Made by a program: the position numbers and the translations under genes | The notes under the pieces: model-generated | Told to the model about the DNA's origin: nothing | The model's input: the letters and a program-made list of their open reading frames with translations, nothing else | The model's database searches: none | Assembly: GCA_015179025.1 (NCBI GenBank) | Contig: WHUX01000010.1 | Location: forward strand, 620,001 to 684,000 | From: Terfezia claveryi | Taxonomy: Eukaryota > Ascomycota > Pezizomycetes > Pezizales > Pezizaceae | DNA: 64,000 bases | Direction: 5' to 3' | In this document: piece after piece, positions 10,433 through 20,751 of the stretch | Numbering within the stretch: the stretch's first letter is position 1 | Layout of the letters: each line of letters opens with the position of its first letter

Positions 10433-12007
10433 GGATAGTTGGAAGAGATTGGGGAGGCTTAGTTTCTACAGAAGATCGCTGTTGTGGTGTTTGGATACGG
10501 TGATATGCATGATGATATGTAATGTCACTTTGCATACGTCATCATAACTCTTGAATATATAACAATATACCTAAGTAGACCTATATCGAATATATACAAC
10601 TAGCTTATCATCCCGGCGCAGGCAGTGATTCATATTACGACAGCTGCACACAGCGAAACAGCTGGAGCCCTTCGCACACGGAAACAGCCAGCAACTAAGC
10701 TCACAGTTCTGTCCCCCCTTGGCTGTCACCGCCATGCCTCGATCGAGGTACTCCTCAAATCCATCCTCATAAAAGCTTCGCAAAGGCGGAGGAAATAACT
10801 CCTCGCGGAGCAACATCTCCAACAGTAAAAAAAACTCCGCGAAGCACAGCCCCTGCGCCTCGCCTTGCGAAACTTTGGGATTAAAACCCGATGGTCAGAT
10901 ACTACAAACCGGCCTGATTTCGAAGGCCACGAAATCAAACTCGTAGATGAAAATTCACCTTGTGTTTCCCCTGATTGTACTGTACTCGTTGACAACACAG
11001 TCAGATTTTATACCCAATTGGGGGGAGGATGAGACGGCGGAGGAGGGGATAGGGAAGCAGGTCCTTGCGGAGCCGCTACCGTGTGGGATGGGTGAGAATG
11101 GGGAGTATAATTGGAAGAGTGTAGAGGTGTGTATGGAGTCGCTGATCAGGAGGCCTTATTAAAGTAGGGGAAAAGGTGCCGCTGGGAGAGGTCCTTGAGA
11201 AGGGGGAGGGGGAGAAGGTGGAGGTGGGGTAATTTGGTGAAGTTGATGGTTGCGCCGAGGGGGAGAAGTAGAGAAGGTGATGAAAGAGGAGTTGGGGTTG
11301 GTGGTAGTGGTAGTGGTGGTGGTGGTTTGGGGGGGAATGGGACAGGGCAGGGCGTCTTCCTACCTGTATTATTTCCTTTGGATTATTGAATCCCTCTGGT
11401 TCTTGTGTCTTTGTGGTCTGCAGTGTGTGTGATATCCTGGTTGGAATACCCACGCCGTATGATACATTGACCCACTGTTTCCTCAAGTCCACCTCTGCCA
11501 GCCACAAAAGCCCCTTCTTGAGGCAGTGTATCACTCCCTCCCCTCTATCCTCGCATCCCAGACATCCCCCGTCTCCCACCCCTCCCCGGTCGTGGGCGTT
11601 GTCCTTACCACCAGCCATCGCTATTTATGCGACGAAGATGCCAGAAAAAAAATAATAATAATCCTCCAGGTCATGTGGGGAAGGATTCCCAATGCACTTG
11701 CCCTACTTGGGCTGACGAGCTCGTGGTAATCCAGGATTCTTGATCCCACACCCACATTAGCGAATTGACGTTAGGAAGAGAGGGAAGTACTGATTTCCAA
11801 CGTACATTTTGTTTTGCACTAAGGGGCACTGCACTGCAGAGTGTGTAGGTTGAGAGGTAGAATGGAGGCAGCCCACTCCAATCCCCGCAGCTATCACAAA
11901 TATTGGGGCAGTGAAGGCCGCGGCGACATTTCTTTGCAAGCACAACAATTTCACATAGTCTTCTCCAGGAGTTATATAGCCTGCTTGGATTATATACCAT
12001 CCCAACA
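10433..12007. other. Intergenic region with unassigned open frames
   Basis: Several open frames exist but none is recognisable. The longest is a minus-strand frame at 11076-11618 (180 codons, Pro/Ser-rich C-terminal half). A plus-strand frame at 10947-11162 begins with a hydrophobic stretch, MKIHLVFPLIVLYSLTTQS. A Cys-containing minus frame lies at 10571-10822. None has a supportable intron set or family motif, so no gene is called. Confidence 0.4.
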
Positions 12008-12075
12008 GTAAGTTCCTAGTCTGGTTGGCACAACACCCTACGTAGGGTGTTGTGCCAACCAGACTAGTAAGTTCC
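12008..12075. mobile_element. Micro-insertion 1: perfect 50-bp palindrome with 9-bp duplication
   Basis: The insert is 12017-12066: a 25-base arm starting TAGTCTGGTTGGCACAAC directly followed by its exact reverse complement, with no spacer. It is flanked by the identical 9-mer GTAAGTTCC at 12008-12016 and 12067-12075. This resembles two terminal inverted repeats joined without an interior, inserted with a target-site duplication. Confidence 0.85.
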
Positions 12076-12081
12076 AGCTAT

Positions 12082-12125
12082 ATGAAACCCTAGTTAGGGG
12101 TAGTGCAACCAGACTAATGAAACCC
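12082..12125 (-). mobile_element. Micro-insertion 2, 26 bp, 9-bp duplication
   Basis: The insert 12091-12116 ends GTGCAACCAGACTA, the terminus of this family in reverse orientation, and begins TAG. Both sides carry ATGAAACCC (12082-12090, 12117-12125). It lies 15 bp from micro-insertion 1. Confidence 0.85.
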
Positions 12126-12287
12126 CCTTCTGGCAATCCACATAGCCTGTCCCGTCCCAGTTTCTCACTGAATCTGGCTTCTATGATGCACCTCCATCAA
12201 TAATGAGCGCCTCCATCGTGGGATATGTGAGTTCTCACAAAAAAAAGACACACAGTCCAGAGGCATTTGGTATTAATAACAACAGGT

Positions 12288-12355
12288 AATTCACTGTCCT
12301 CTTAGTCTGGTTGAACCTCTCAATTCACTGTCCTCTTAGTCTGGTTGAACCTCTC
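12288..12355 (+). repeat. 34-bp tandem duplication carrying two micro-insertion cores
   Basis: Two identical 34-bp units (12288-12321 and 12322-12355) each contain TAGTCTGGTTG, at 12303-12313 and 12337-12347. The unit was presumably duplicated after or during insertion. The flanks share only short CCTCT similarity, so no clean target duplication is seen. Confidence 0.8.
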
Positions 12356-13364
12356 AAATAATTTGAACCTACTAAAACCAATATTAATATCCCCCTCCCC
12401 CCCCTTGAATCTAAAACTTTTTTTTCCCTGTAGAGTAGGAAGTACTGACCCTTCTGTTGCTTTTTTTACTTTTATTACTTTTTTTTTTTTTTTTTTTTTG
12501 GCTTGATAATTCTAGAAAGTTTTTATCAATTTTTGTGGAATTGATATTCAGGGTAACGTCTTGCGGGGATACTAATAAAGTAGAAGTTAAAACTCTCAAC
12601 AAGTCCTCCGCTTATATCCACCATGGCTCCATGGCTTCCACGGCTTCCATGGCTTCCACTGCTTCCACGGCTTCCACGGCTTCTCTAAAGAAAAATGAAG
12701 TATTTATTTTTCTCTAGCATGCCTAGTACATAGATTATGCACTCGGACCAACTCAGCCGAGTGGGCGGGCCCTTTGGCCGAGAGGTTTGTACTCGGGCTG
12801 GCCTCGCATTCCTTTTTTATGATTTCATAGCCTATTAGTACTCACCGATAGCGCAGCATCAATACACGAAGGGCGACGGCACAAAGTAGCGTGAACAAAT
12901 ACTAGCACAGCCCATATCATGTGGAGATATGCAGTATGGGGCTGCTTATACAAGTATAAGTATAGTATGTACTCAATATATCGCATCTTATTTGGTTGGA
13001 TACTGAAAATGTAGAGAGGTGGTCTTGAGTTTCGGCCTAAAAGCCCGAAGGAGGGAGACGTTTAGTCCATTTATGGTTTTATGGTTGCCACATCCGTAGT
13101 AATCCCGTCGAAACCGGGCAATAAGCAACTACTGGTACGTCATGCTAACCTCAATATCAACAACTCGAAGATGAGGTTGATAGTAGTCCGGTTGGCAGAA
13201 GCCTCTCGTAGAGAAGGTAGAAGTGATTCATGCTGCGAAGTTTAGTCAGACCAGTTGGTTTGATATCTATCATGCCCCAGTTCCTCGTCTATAGGACCCT
13301 CTTCCAAATTCGTAAACAGTACAGCAAGGTATTTAATATCTATCGATACATACACACCAGCAAG
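12356..13364. other. Intergenic region upstream of the BLI-3 gene
   Basis: It contains a T run at about 12479-12499, a nine-base repeat block (GGCTTCCAC/ATGGCTTCC) at about 12620-12686 and the degenerate micro-insertion at 13184-13217. No gene was recognised. The frame at 12457-12717 is low-complexity. Confidence 0.55.
13184..13217 (+). mobile_element. Micro-insertion 3 (degenerate), 34 bp
   Basis: This segment begins TAGTCCGGTTGGCAGAAG and continues CCTCTCGTAGAGAAGG. It matches, apart from a few bases, the reverse complement of the 34-bp insert at 51661-51694. No flanking duplication is recognisable, so it is probably an older copy of the same subtype. Confidence 0.7.
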
Positions 13365-14090
13365 ATGAGCGGCACGTCTACAGGGTCAGACACTGGCAGC
13401 AAACCATCAGTAGTCAACCCCGGTCATGAACCCCTTAAGGAGCGTATTGAGAATCTTATCCAGTTCATCGATAGCCACAAGTTTTGCCTGATGACCACCC
13501 GGCAAAAGAACACGGAGTACCTCGTCTCCAGGTGTATGGCAGTTGCCGCACGAGAAGGAATTGAGCTCTTATTCCACACTGACACAGAAAGTGGAAAGAC
13601 CGATGAGTTAGTGGGCGATCCACATGTGAACATTGGATTTTTAAAGGAGAGCACCGTAAGCTCCCTTTCATGTGTGTTGTGCTATTTAAAACTGATTTGG
13701 GTGACCCACAGGGTGACTGGGCGAGTGTGAGTGGCACAGCAGGCATTATCACTGATAGAGAGTTGGTAAAGAAGTCAGTGCCCCACCCCTCGGTGTTTTT
13801 TTCATTTTTTGTAATTGACAGACACTGTAAAAAGGTACTACTCCAACCAGTTGAAGGCCTGGGTAGGAGACCTGGGTGATGGTGTTCATGACGGTGGTCC
13901 AAACGACCCAAGGTTGGGAATGATCAAGATCCATATGAGAACAGCAACATATTGCCTTTCACAAGGCAATGCATTCACTCGGAGAATTGAGGAAGCGAAG
14001 GGAACCATAATGGGAAACCCTGCACAAGTGAACAAGTTGAGGGAGTTGACGGAAAGTGAATTGGATATGTACAGGAAACTGATTTCGTAA
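13365..14090 (+). CDS. bli-3: BLI-3 family FMN-binding split-barrel protein
   Basis: Pyridoxamine-phosphate-oxidase-like split-barrel protein of the fungal BLI-3 (blue-light-induced) and bacterial general-stress-protein-26 type. It is expected to bind FMN or a similar cofactor; the reaction is unknown. Exons used: 13365-13655, 13712-13773 and 13835-14090, giving 202 residues. Features: IQFIDSHKFCLMTTRQ; ELLFHTDTESGKTDEL; HVNIGFLKES; GDWASVSGTAGIITDRE; KYYSNQLKAWVGDLGDGVHDGGPNDPRLG, the BLI-3 signature; and ATYCLSQG. The second intron uses donor GTCAGT and a weak acceptor AAAAAG, because that alone keeps the family-typical spacing DRELVKKYYS. An in-frame upstream ATG at 13230 would add 45 residues rich in Arg and hydrophobics, which could be a mitochondrial leader; the usual cytosolic start is preferred. 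Confidence 0.85.
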
Positions 14091-14889
14091 ACAGGGTACA
14101 AAGTGTAACATTAAGTGGTATTATTTTGGTTACTGGACTTGGATATTCTGCTGTGGAAAACAGAAGCAATGGAACAAGATATGTGAAGCAATGGAACAAG
14201 ATATGCAATACAAGTATCACAAGAAATAAGTTATACTCACAGAACCGATTAGCTATACAAAAACATGTCTGAGTGGGCAAAAATGGTGTGTGACGATTTA
14301 TCAGGGATCTGATAAGGGAGAACAAGGATGTGATCACTCTCACATGCATATCCATCCATCCGACCCTGACGTAGTAGTGAATGTGGCTTTGAAACTTGAG
14401 ACGGTGACGCCGGAAGTTTCGATTTGATGTATGCAAGCTCGAAGGGCGTATCTAGACTAAAGTGCTCCCATTGGGAATTTGCTCACGACGGGGGATCTTC
14501 AATTGCTACCCTGGCTGTATTCTTGCAGCCTGTGGGCGAAAAGCATGATATCCATACATTGGTTCGAAGTAGCACTTGGCAAAAGGAAATGATAACAAAT
14601 CATTGGTATGTACAAAAAAATGGGGTCCCGTTGAGGTTTGGTTGCCATTTGGTCCTGACCAAGGCAGGCTTAATTAAGCAACTGTCGTGACACACACACA
14701 CACCAGAAAATAACATCATAGGTTATTTCTGACCTTGCTACCCACCTTCTCCTCTCTTCCTTCTTCCCACATCCCCAACCTGCGTACTTAAAGTACTTAA
14801 GACTCGAGTATCGTGAACAACACATTTGACCAACAATATTCTACTTTACATTTTCCGAGTAATCTCCTACAGCACTCAATTCTCCTACG
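14091..14889. other. Intergenic region
   Basis: No gene is supported. A direct repeat of GAAGCAATGGAACAAGATAT occurs at about 14165 and 14187, and a short (CA)n lies near 14693. The stretch before 14890 (pyrimidine-rich, about 14745-14880) presumably holds the reticulon promoter and leader. Confidence 0.5.
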
Positions 14890-15995
14890 ATGGACTACAA
14901 CACCCCACAGCAGGACGTGAAGTCTGATCTTACCGCTTCAGCAAAGAATGTTGTCAATGGTACTGAACAAGACTTCCGCGGATTGCATGAGAGCAGCAAC
15001 CAAGAGATCCGAGAGACCCCTCTCACTCACTTTCATAGTTTTTTCTATGATCTCGTCACTGTTAGTTGTATCGGACCAGATCTCATTGCCAGCCATAACT
15101 AACGTAAAAAACAGTGGAAATATCCTCGTGCCTCAGCCTTGATCTTCATCTCTCTGCTCAGTACTATTCTCGCCTTCCGTTTCGTTAATGTCATGAGATA
15201 TGTCTTCAAGGCTGCCTATCTACTCCTTGGATGTAAGGTTTCCTACTATGAACTGAAATGTGTTTTATACAGTTATTCGACAGTAGCTGATTGAATGTCT
15301 AGCCGTTGCTGCATTGGAGTATGCCGGAAAACATCTCGGATACAAGGGAGTAGTGAGCCAGATGAGGCCTAGACGATACTATACCATCCCAAGGGAAAAC
15401 ATTGAAAGCCTCTTTGAGGAGATCCATGATTTCTTGAACTTCGTTGTCGTTGAGTTCCAGAGGGTTGTGTTCGTCGAGAATCTCTTCACCACTGTTGCTG
15501 TAAGCTCTCTTTCGACGTGGTTGGAACTAGAGGTACTCACAAATAAAAGGCTTTCGTCGCTTCCTTCTTCGGCTATTTCTTGATCAAATACCTCCCATTC
15601 TGGAGCTTGGCCTTCCTTGGTGAGTAAAGGCAGTTTTATCTGTGGAACTTCTACTAATCGTAATTGTAGGTACCATTCTCGGGTTTGCTGGCCCATACGT
15701 CTACATCAACAACCAAGAACAAATTGACGCCCAGATCAACCACTACAGTGACATTGCAAATATGAAGCTGATCGAGGCTCGCGGCGTCACTGAGCAATAT
15801 GCCGGGGAGTACGCCACCCGAGCTAGACAAACAGCCTCTCAATTATCTGAGAAGGTCCAGAGCTACACCAACCGCAGGGTTTCTGGTGAACAGCCCAGGC
15901 CCAACTTTAAGCCACATGATTTCCCCAATGCTCCTACTCAGGAGCCTGTCTCTCCACCTCAGTATCAAGAGCACCGTGCTCCAATTCTTGCTTGA
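14890..15995 (+). CDS. rtn1: Reticulon-like ER membrane-shaping protein
   Basis: Reticulons insert two hydrophobic hairpins into the ER membrane and curve it into tubules. Five exons close in frame: 14890-15060, 15115-15232, 15303-15499, 15550-15619 and 15670-15995, giving 293 residues. The reticulon homology domain starts at about residue 54 with DLVTWKYPRAS and continues with LIFISLLSTILAFRFVNVMRYVFKAAYLLLG (hairpin 1), RPRRYYTIPRENIESLFEEIHDFLNFVVVEFQRVVFVENLF (loop), then FVASFFGYFLIKYLPFWSLAFLGTILGFAGPYVY (hairpin 2). The C-terminal tail is cytosolic, helical, then Pro-rich (SPPQYQEHRAPILA). The short acidic N-terminus fits fungal Rtn1. Its intron-rich structure contrasts with its neighbours. 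The related DP1/Yop1 family was considered and rejected because YYTIPRE and WKYPRAS are reticulon motifs. Confidence 0.94.
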
Positions 15996-16876
15996 ACGTG
16001 ATTGTCAGACCCCTCGGCCTTTTCACTACTTGGTGCAGGCAGGCGGATGGTAGTTAGGGAGTTTACAAAAAGGAATGCGGTGTTTTTGTAATCTGTAGAC
16101 ACAGATTCGTGGAAAATATGGAACGTGGTATATGTGGGCTTGCGTATTCTTTTTCTTATTCAGGTGGTGGCATTCATTTTTCTTCGGCTGGATATCATTC
16201 ACTCTTCATACTTGATCTTTGGTGTCTGGTTGTATGTTTACCGGTGCCCTTCTGTTTGTTACTGGTTTACTTTCCCGTTGCTATGACTGTTATGTTATGC
16301 TATGATGCTGCAATGTAATCTGTTGCGTTGCACGACATCAATACAACGAAGTTTTGTTGGTGCCAACCGTGGTATCATAGTTTTCTTCCTACACAATGAA
16401 GTCGTCCCACGTTCCATCTACTACCCCTTTTCGGTTAGGGTGGGCATGATATATGTACGCAGGTTGCCCTTAAGCGTGATTTTCGTTGGTCATCGTTGGT
16501 CAATCCATCGAACCCTGCTCTAGTAGGTAAGGCTTGTCATCCGCAGGTAGATACAGATCTGGACCATTCGATTGATTATCTTGGAGAGCGGGGGAGCACA
16601 TTACTCTTGTGAACAAAGCAAAGTCTTTTGTTGGCAGAGGGGAGCCTCTTGGCAATTGAATTGACCTTAGTTATATTCTATGTGATTTCCTTCAATTCAG
16701 GCCTTGCGAAACGCTGCATGATAATTTCTTGCGTACCGAAGGATGGAGATCCCTGATTATATAATTGCTTTCCGAAGCTTATATTGCCTTTCTGATATTC
16801 GCCTTTATCTGTTAGGACAAGCCGAACTCTTTTCTCGGGAAATATGGGGATATGAAATAATGTGTTGAAATCTATG

Positions 16877-16941
16877 ATTCCCTCTAGTCTGGTTGATTCC
16901 CTCTAGTCTGGTTGATTCCCTCTAGTCTGGTTGATTCCCTC
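16877..16941 (+). mobile_element. Micro-insertion 4: three 11-bp copies in series
   Basis: The core TAGTCTGGTTG occurs at 16885-16895, 16904-16914 and 16923-16933. The 8-mer ATTCCCTC precedes, separates and follows them (four copies). The period is 19 bp. It looks like either repeated insertion into the newly duplicated target or expansion of one insertion plus its duplication. Confidence 0.85.
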
Positions 16942-16947
16942 TTCAAG

Positions 16948-16968
16948 GTTGTTGTGCCAACTAGGCTA
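16948..16968 (-). mobile_element. Degenerate micro-insertion terminus
   Basis: GTTGTTGTGCCAACTAGGCTA resembles the reverse-oriented family terminus (TTGTGCCAACCAGACTA) with changes. It lies 7 bp after the triple array. No flanking duplication was found. Confidence 0.5.
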
Positions 16969-18024
16969 GATCAATGCATATATCATCTTTCTCGATATAC
17001 GATATGATGGAGCTTTCAATTCCGTACCAGTCCCTCATAATTGGAGGACCGACTCGGGATGCGGACACTGTACGGCCCGGGGCTCTCCTATGTGGATGCG
17101 TTGACTCAGGGAGCCGTCATCCAGCGCTGTTTGGTTCTTGATATGACATCTCAAAGTGCCACAAACAGCGGTTTGAACGCCGAGAAAAGAAGCGATTTCA
17201 ACTGTCAGTTATGGGATATGTCCCCGGCGGTTCTGTTATAGTGAGTTATAGTTCCCCAGAGATTGGCTGAGTTTATTACCCCGTCCTCAATTACAACCAA
17301 CCACCCATGGAAACAAGCACTGGCAAGTTGTTGGTGCTTCGCCCCCTGTCTATCAGCTGTTGGCTGGCTGGGTTCGGGATTTGCATGGGCGCCGAGCCCT
17401 AGTTTAAAGACGCTGGCATTATGCACAAAGCCCACCTTTATAGAAAGTCGCTATTGTCATACCCATTGATACTTTCTGTTCCAAAGAGCCCCACTACCTA
17501 GATAAACACATACATAACAGTACTCGAGTACATCAGCTTTCAATTCTAGTTTTGTGCGACGTTTGCCAGCTCATGCCGGAGGGGACACAACTTTCCATAC
17601 TGAACAGATACCTTGCTGCTGCTGTTCACTCCGATATACAAGTATCTACACAACAAAGGCGTGCTTGATTGGCCCCGAAGACGCACGCCTCCACAAAACA
17701 ATCCTGTTGGAAACTGATTAATTCAGAGAATTTAAACCAGATTTGCAGCTTACGCGCTGCCAGTTTCAGGGCTACGCACTGTGCTGTATTTCTGTGGCCA
17801 AGGCTGCCAATTGAGCCTATTGTGAAACGTGGAGCGTCATACCTATTTGTTTTGTCTGTGCAAGTCACAAAAGAATCATCTGAACAGACCAAATTTTGGC
17901 CATATATTCGGATCTTTTGGGCTACTCTAGGTGATCCTGCCTTATTATTATTACCTTGGGCATGACCTCGGGATATTTCGATCTTTGCTGCTCCTGATAG
18001 GTTTAATACTGCTCTCTATACACC

Positions 18025-19562
18025 ATGGGAAAACCTAGGGTATGGCCATCTCAGTTGCTTTCCGAATGAACCCTGTCGTAATACACTTCCTGCGGATGCT
18101 GATATTGTAATGGCTGGTAGCTTATCATTCTGGTTCGGCATGCTCAGTCCGAGGGAAACAGTTAGCTACCCTCACCAACCTCAGCACACCCAGCCGGTGC
18201 CGTTCACTTGAGAAAGCAACTGCTGACGACGGATTTACATAGAGAACCGAGCTGTCCACCAAACCACCCCAGATCACCGAGTGAAGCTCACCCACCAAGG
18301 CCACAAACAGGTACCCACACATCATCCCTCCAACACTGACACAGCTCAACTAACCGTTCCCATCAACAGGCTAAAGAAGCCGGTCAAAGGCTTCTCGGAA
18401 TGCTCCGCCCGGATGACACACTACAATTCTACACCTCTCCCTACCTCCGAACCCGGGAAACCACAACTGGTATGCTATCTGAGCTGTCAGAACACCCCAA
18501 CTACAATAAGATCAAAATCTACGAAGAACCGCGGCTACGAGAGCAGGATTTTGGAAATTTTCAGCCATGTTCCGCAGAGATGGAGAGGATTTGGCACGAG
18601 CGGGCGGCATATGGGCATTTCTTTTACCGGATTCCAAATGGAGAGAGTGCCGCGGACGCGTATGACCGAGTGAGCGGATTCAATGAGACTTTATGGAGGC
18701 AATTTGCGGATGATGACTGTGCTAGTGTATTGGTGTTGGTTACACATGGATTGATGACCAGGATATTCCTGATGAAATGGTGCGTGGAGTTTATCCTGAA
18801 TGAAGTTAAGGGTAACTTATTTACTGTGTTTATTATGGTAGGTATCATTACTCCGTAGAATATTTTGAAGACCTACGCAACGTGAATCACTGCGAATTCA
18901 TCACCATGGAGCGTAACGAATCCACCGGAAAGTATATTCTCCAAAACGAACTTCGAACCTGGTCTTCTTACAAGAAAGAACAAGAAGCCAGACGCCAAGC
19001 TGCTGTCAGTGCGGATGACCAACCCGTCGTCAAAGATACCACTCCACTATCGTACGGCAAGGAAGAACACTCTGTCCAACTACCCCGACGCTGGGGCGGC
19101 TGCGTCAACGGCTGCAACCACGCAAGATACAAATGGTACACATACGGGGAACCAAATACAAACAATCCCAACGGTGACGATTACGGGAAAAGCGAGAAGC
19201 ATACGCCGGCAGATGAGACAAAGTGTTTGGTGCAGCATGTCCAAGACAGGATTAGAGAGCGACTAGAGGTGCTTGGGGCAGGGAGGGATTTTGGTGGGAG
19301 TAAGTCTGGAGCAGGGAGTGATGCCGAGGATGATACGGGGAGTGGGAGTGGGAGTGGGAGTGGTGGGGAGGATGATCTCTTGGAACAAGTGAAGAAGAGG
19401 CTGCATGATAGGCCGGTGGAGGCGAGTATTAGTGCTACTGATGGACCGAATCAGCCGGGGGAGGTGGACGGCGTTGAGAGAGGGGTGGCGCTGGTGTCTT
19501 CCAGGTTGTCAGTGCCACCAAATACAGCTGTGCCGGCAATCGAGGTACGTGAGACTATTTAG
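18025..19562 (+). CDS. Histidine phosphatase (phosphoglycerate-mutase family), Det1-like
   Basis: Branch-1 histidine phosphatase, close in motifs to the yeast Det1 acid phosphatase (linked to sterol trafficking). Five exons close in frame: 18025-18039, 18121-18160, 18243-18310, 18370-18779, 18842-19562 (417 residues). The first coding exon is 15 nt (MGKPR). The core reads LIILVRHAQSEGN with the phospho-accepting His12, then KNRAVHQTTPDHRVKLTHQGHKQA, YTSPYLRTRET, RLREQDFGNFQ, YRIPNGESAADAYDRVSGF, and VLVTHGLMTRIF with the second catalytic His at 167. Arg11 and the SPYLRTRET arginine complete the phosphate pocket. After NELRTWSSYKKEQEAR the C-terminal 170 residues are low-complexity, including an acidic Ser-Gly repeat around 19325-19370, and are probably disordered. 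The C-terminal end could contain a further intron. Confidence 0.9.
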
Positions 19563-20751
19563 GCGAGGTTTCAATATAGAGAGGTTTGGGGAAAGAGGAG
19601 GGGTAGATGAATAACATGGGAGTTGGGGCTGTTATTTTATAATTTATCGGAGTCCTCTGTCATACTTCATTTCATCTGGGAGATCGACGAGTCTATTGTT
19701 TTGGTTATGGGGGATATTAGCTGTGCATTGGGTGGTTCTGGTGATTATCGGGCTGGGTCAGTAACTGAAATCAAGGGGGTAATATTTCTTGTTCAATTTC
19801 TCGTATATTTCTCTCTGCTATCGTTTACTTGTGCACAGAGTTTCTGTGATCAGATCGCTAATATCAAGGATTGTAAGACCAATATCAGGAACTCGACTCC
19901 AAATCACCAGAAGCAATGGGCTGTTTGGAAATGGTCACTGGTATCCCTTATCATCGGATTATTATTACCATATATACTCTCTACGATCCTACATTGGGAT
20001 ATTCAGGAGTTTAATCTATTGAGGATTAGGGGGTGTGTGTGGGTGTGGGGAAGGTTTGTTTGGTAGGGTGAACGAGTGGTGAGCTGGAGGAGAAAGTTGA
20101 CGTGTCGGTGGGAGAAGAGGTAATTCCAGAATGGAGGTTATGTCTGCGAATGAGGCAATACGGGCGGGCTTTTTACAGAAGGCTTTTGGGAGGTCAAGAG
20201 GTGATGCTTGCGAGGAAGCATGGGGGGGTTTCGGGGTTTAGGTGCTGTGTGAAAGGGTTGGAAAGGGTTTTTTTTTTTTTTTTTTTTAATTCTTATTAAT
20301 TGTAGGCTTAGCTAACTGAGTAGTTGTTCCCTACTTAGTTCCCTAGGTAGTAACTCATGTAGTGGAAATCGTTTGTATAACATTTGCTGGCTGATAATTA
20401 TTACCCCGAGTTTTTATTTTTATTTTATTTTATTTTATTTTATTTTTTCATGTTTAACGCAGAGTGTTAGCGGATTTACTTAGGGCCAGTACCTCCGTAC
20501 AATACTAATAGGGAACTCAGGATTGCGAATCCGAGACTTTAAGATCTTTTTCTCTCGTGGCCAAATAAACACTATAATTAATTCTCATTATCAAAAGAAA
20601 AACAACGCAAAAAAAAAAAAAAAAAAAAAAGTAAACGAGGTATAGACTATCACCTAATCCTCCATTTTCATGACCAAGCAGAAAAAATGAATTCCATAAT
20701 TCATCCAACCTTAAAGCAAAAATTCCAGAACTCCCACCGCTACCCAACTTA
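19563..20751. other. Intergenic region between tail-to-tail genes
   Basis: No gene is supported. It contains a T run at about 20268-20287, a (TTTTA)n microsatellite at about 20411-20446 and an A run at about 20610-20630. Confidence 0.6.

Larger units (their letters stand above)
15996..18024. other. Intergenic region with a micro-insertion array
   Basis: Roughly 2 kb without a recognisable gene. The one clear structure is the triple micro-insertion at 16877-16941 and the adjacent degenerate terminus at 16948-16968. The remaining open frames are short and composition-driven. Confidence 0.6.

Noticed and set aside
12457..12717. Plus-strand frame ending in MASTASMASTAS repeats
   Set aside because: It starts in a poly-T tract and its repeats come from a 9-bp simple repeat; no evidence of a gene.
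14890..15995. DP1/Yop1 (TB2/DP1/HVA22) family assignment
   Set aside because: The motifs WKYPRAS and RRYYTIPRE and the two long hairpins are reticulon features.
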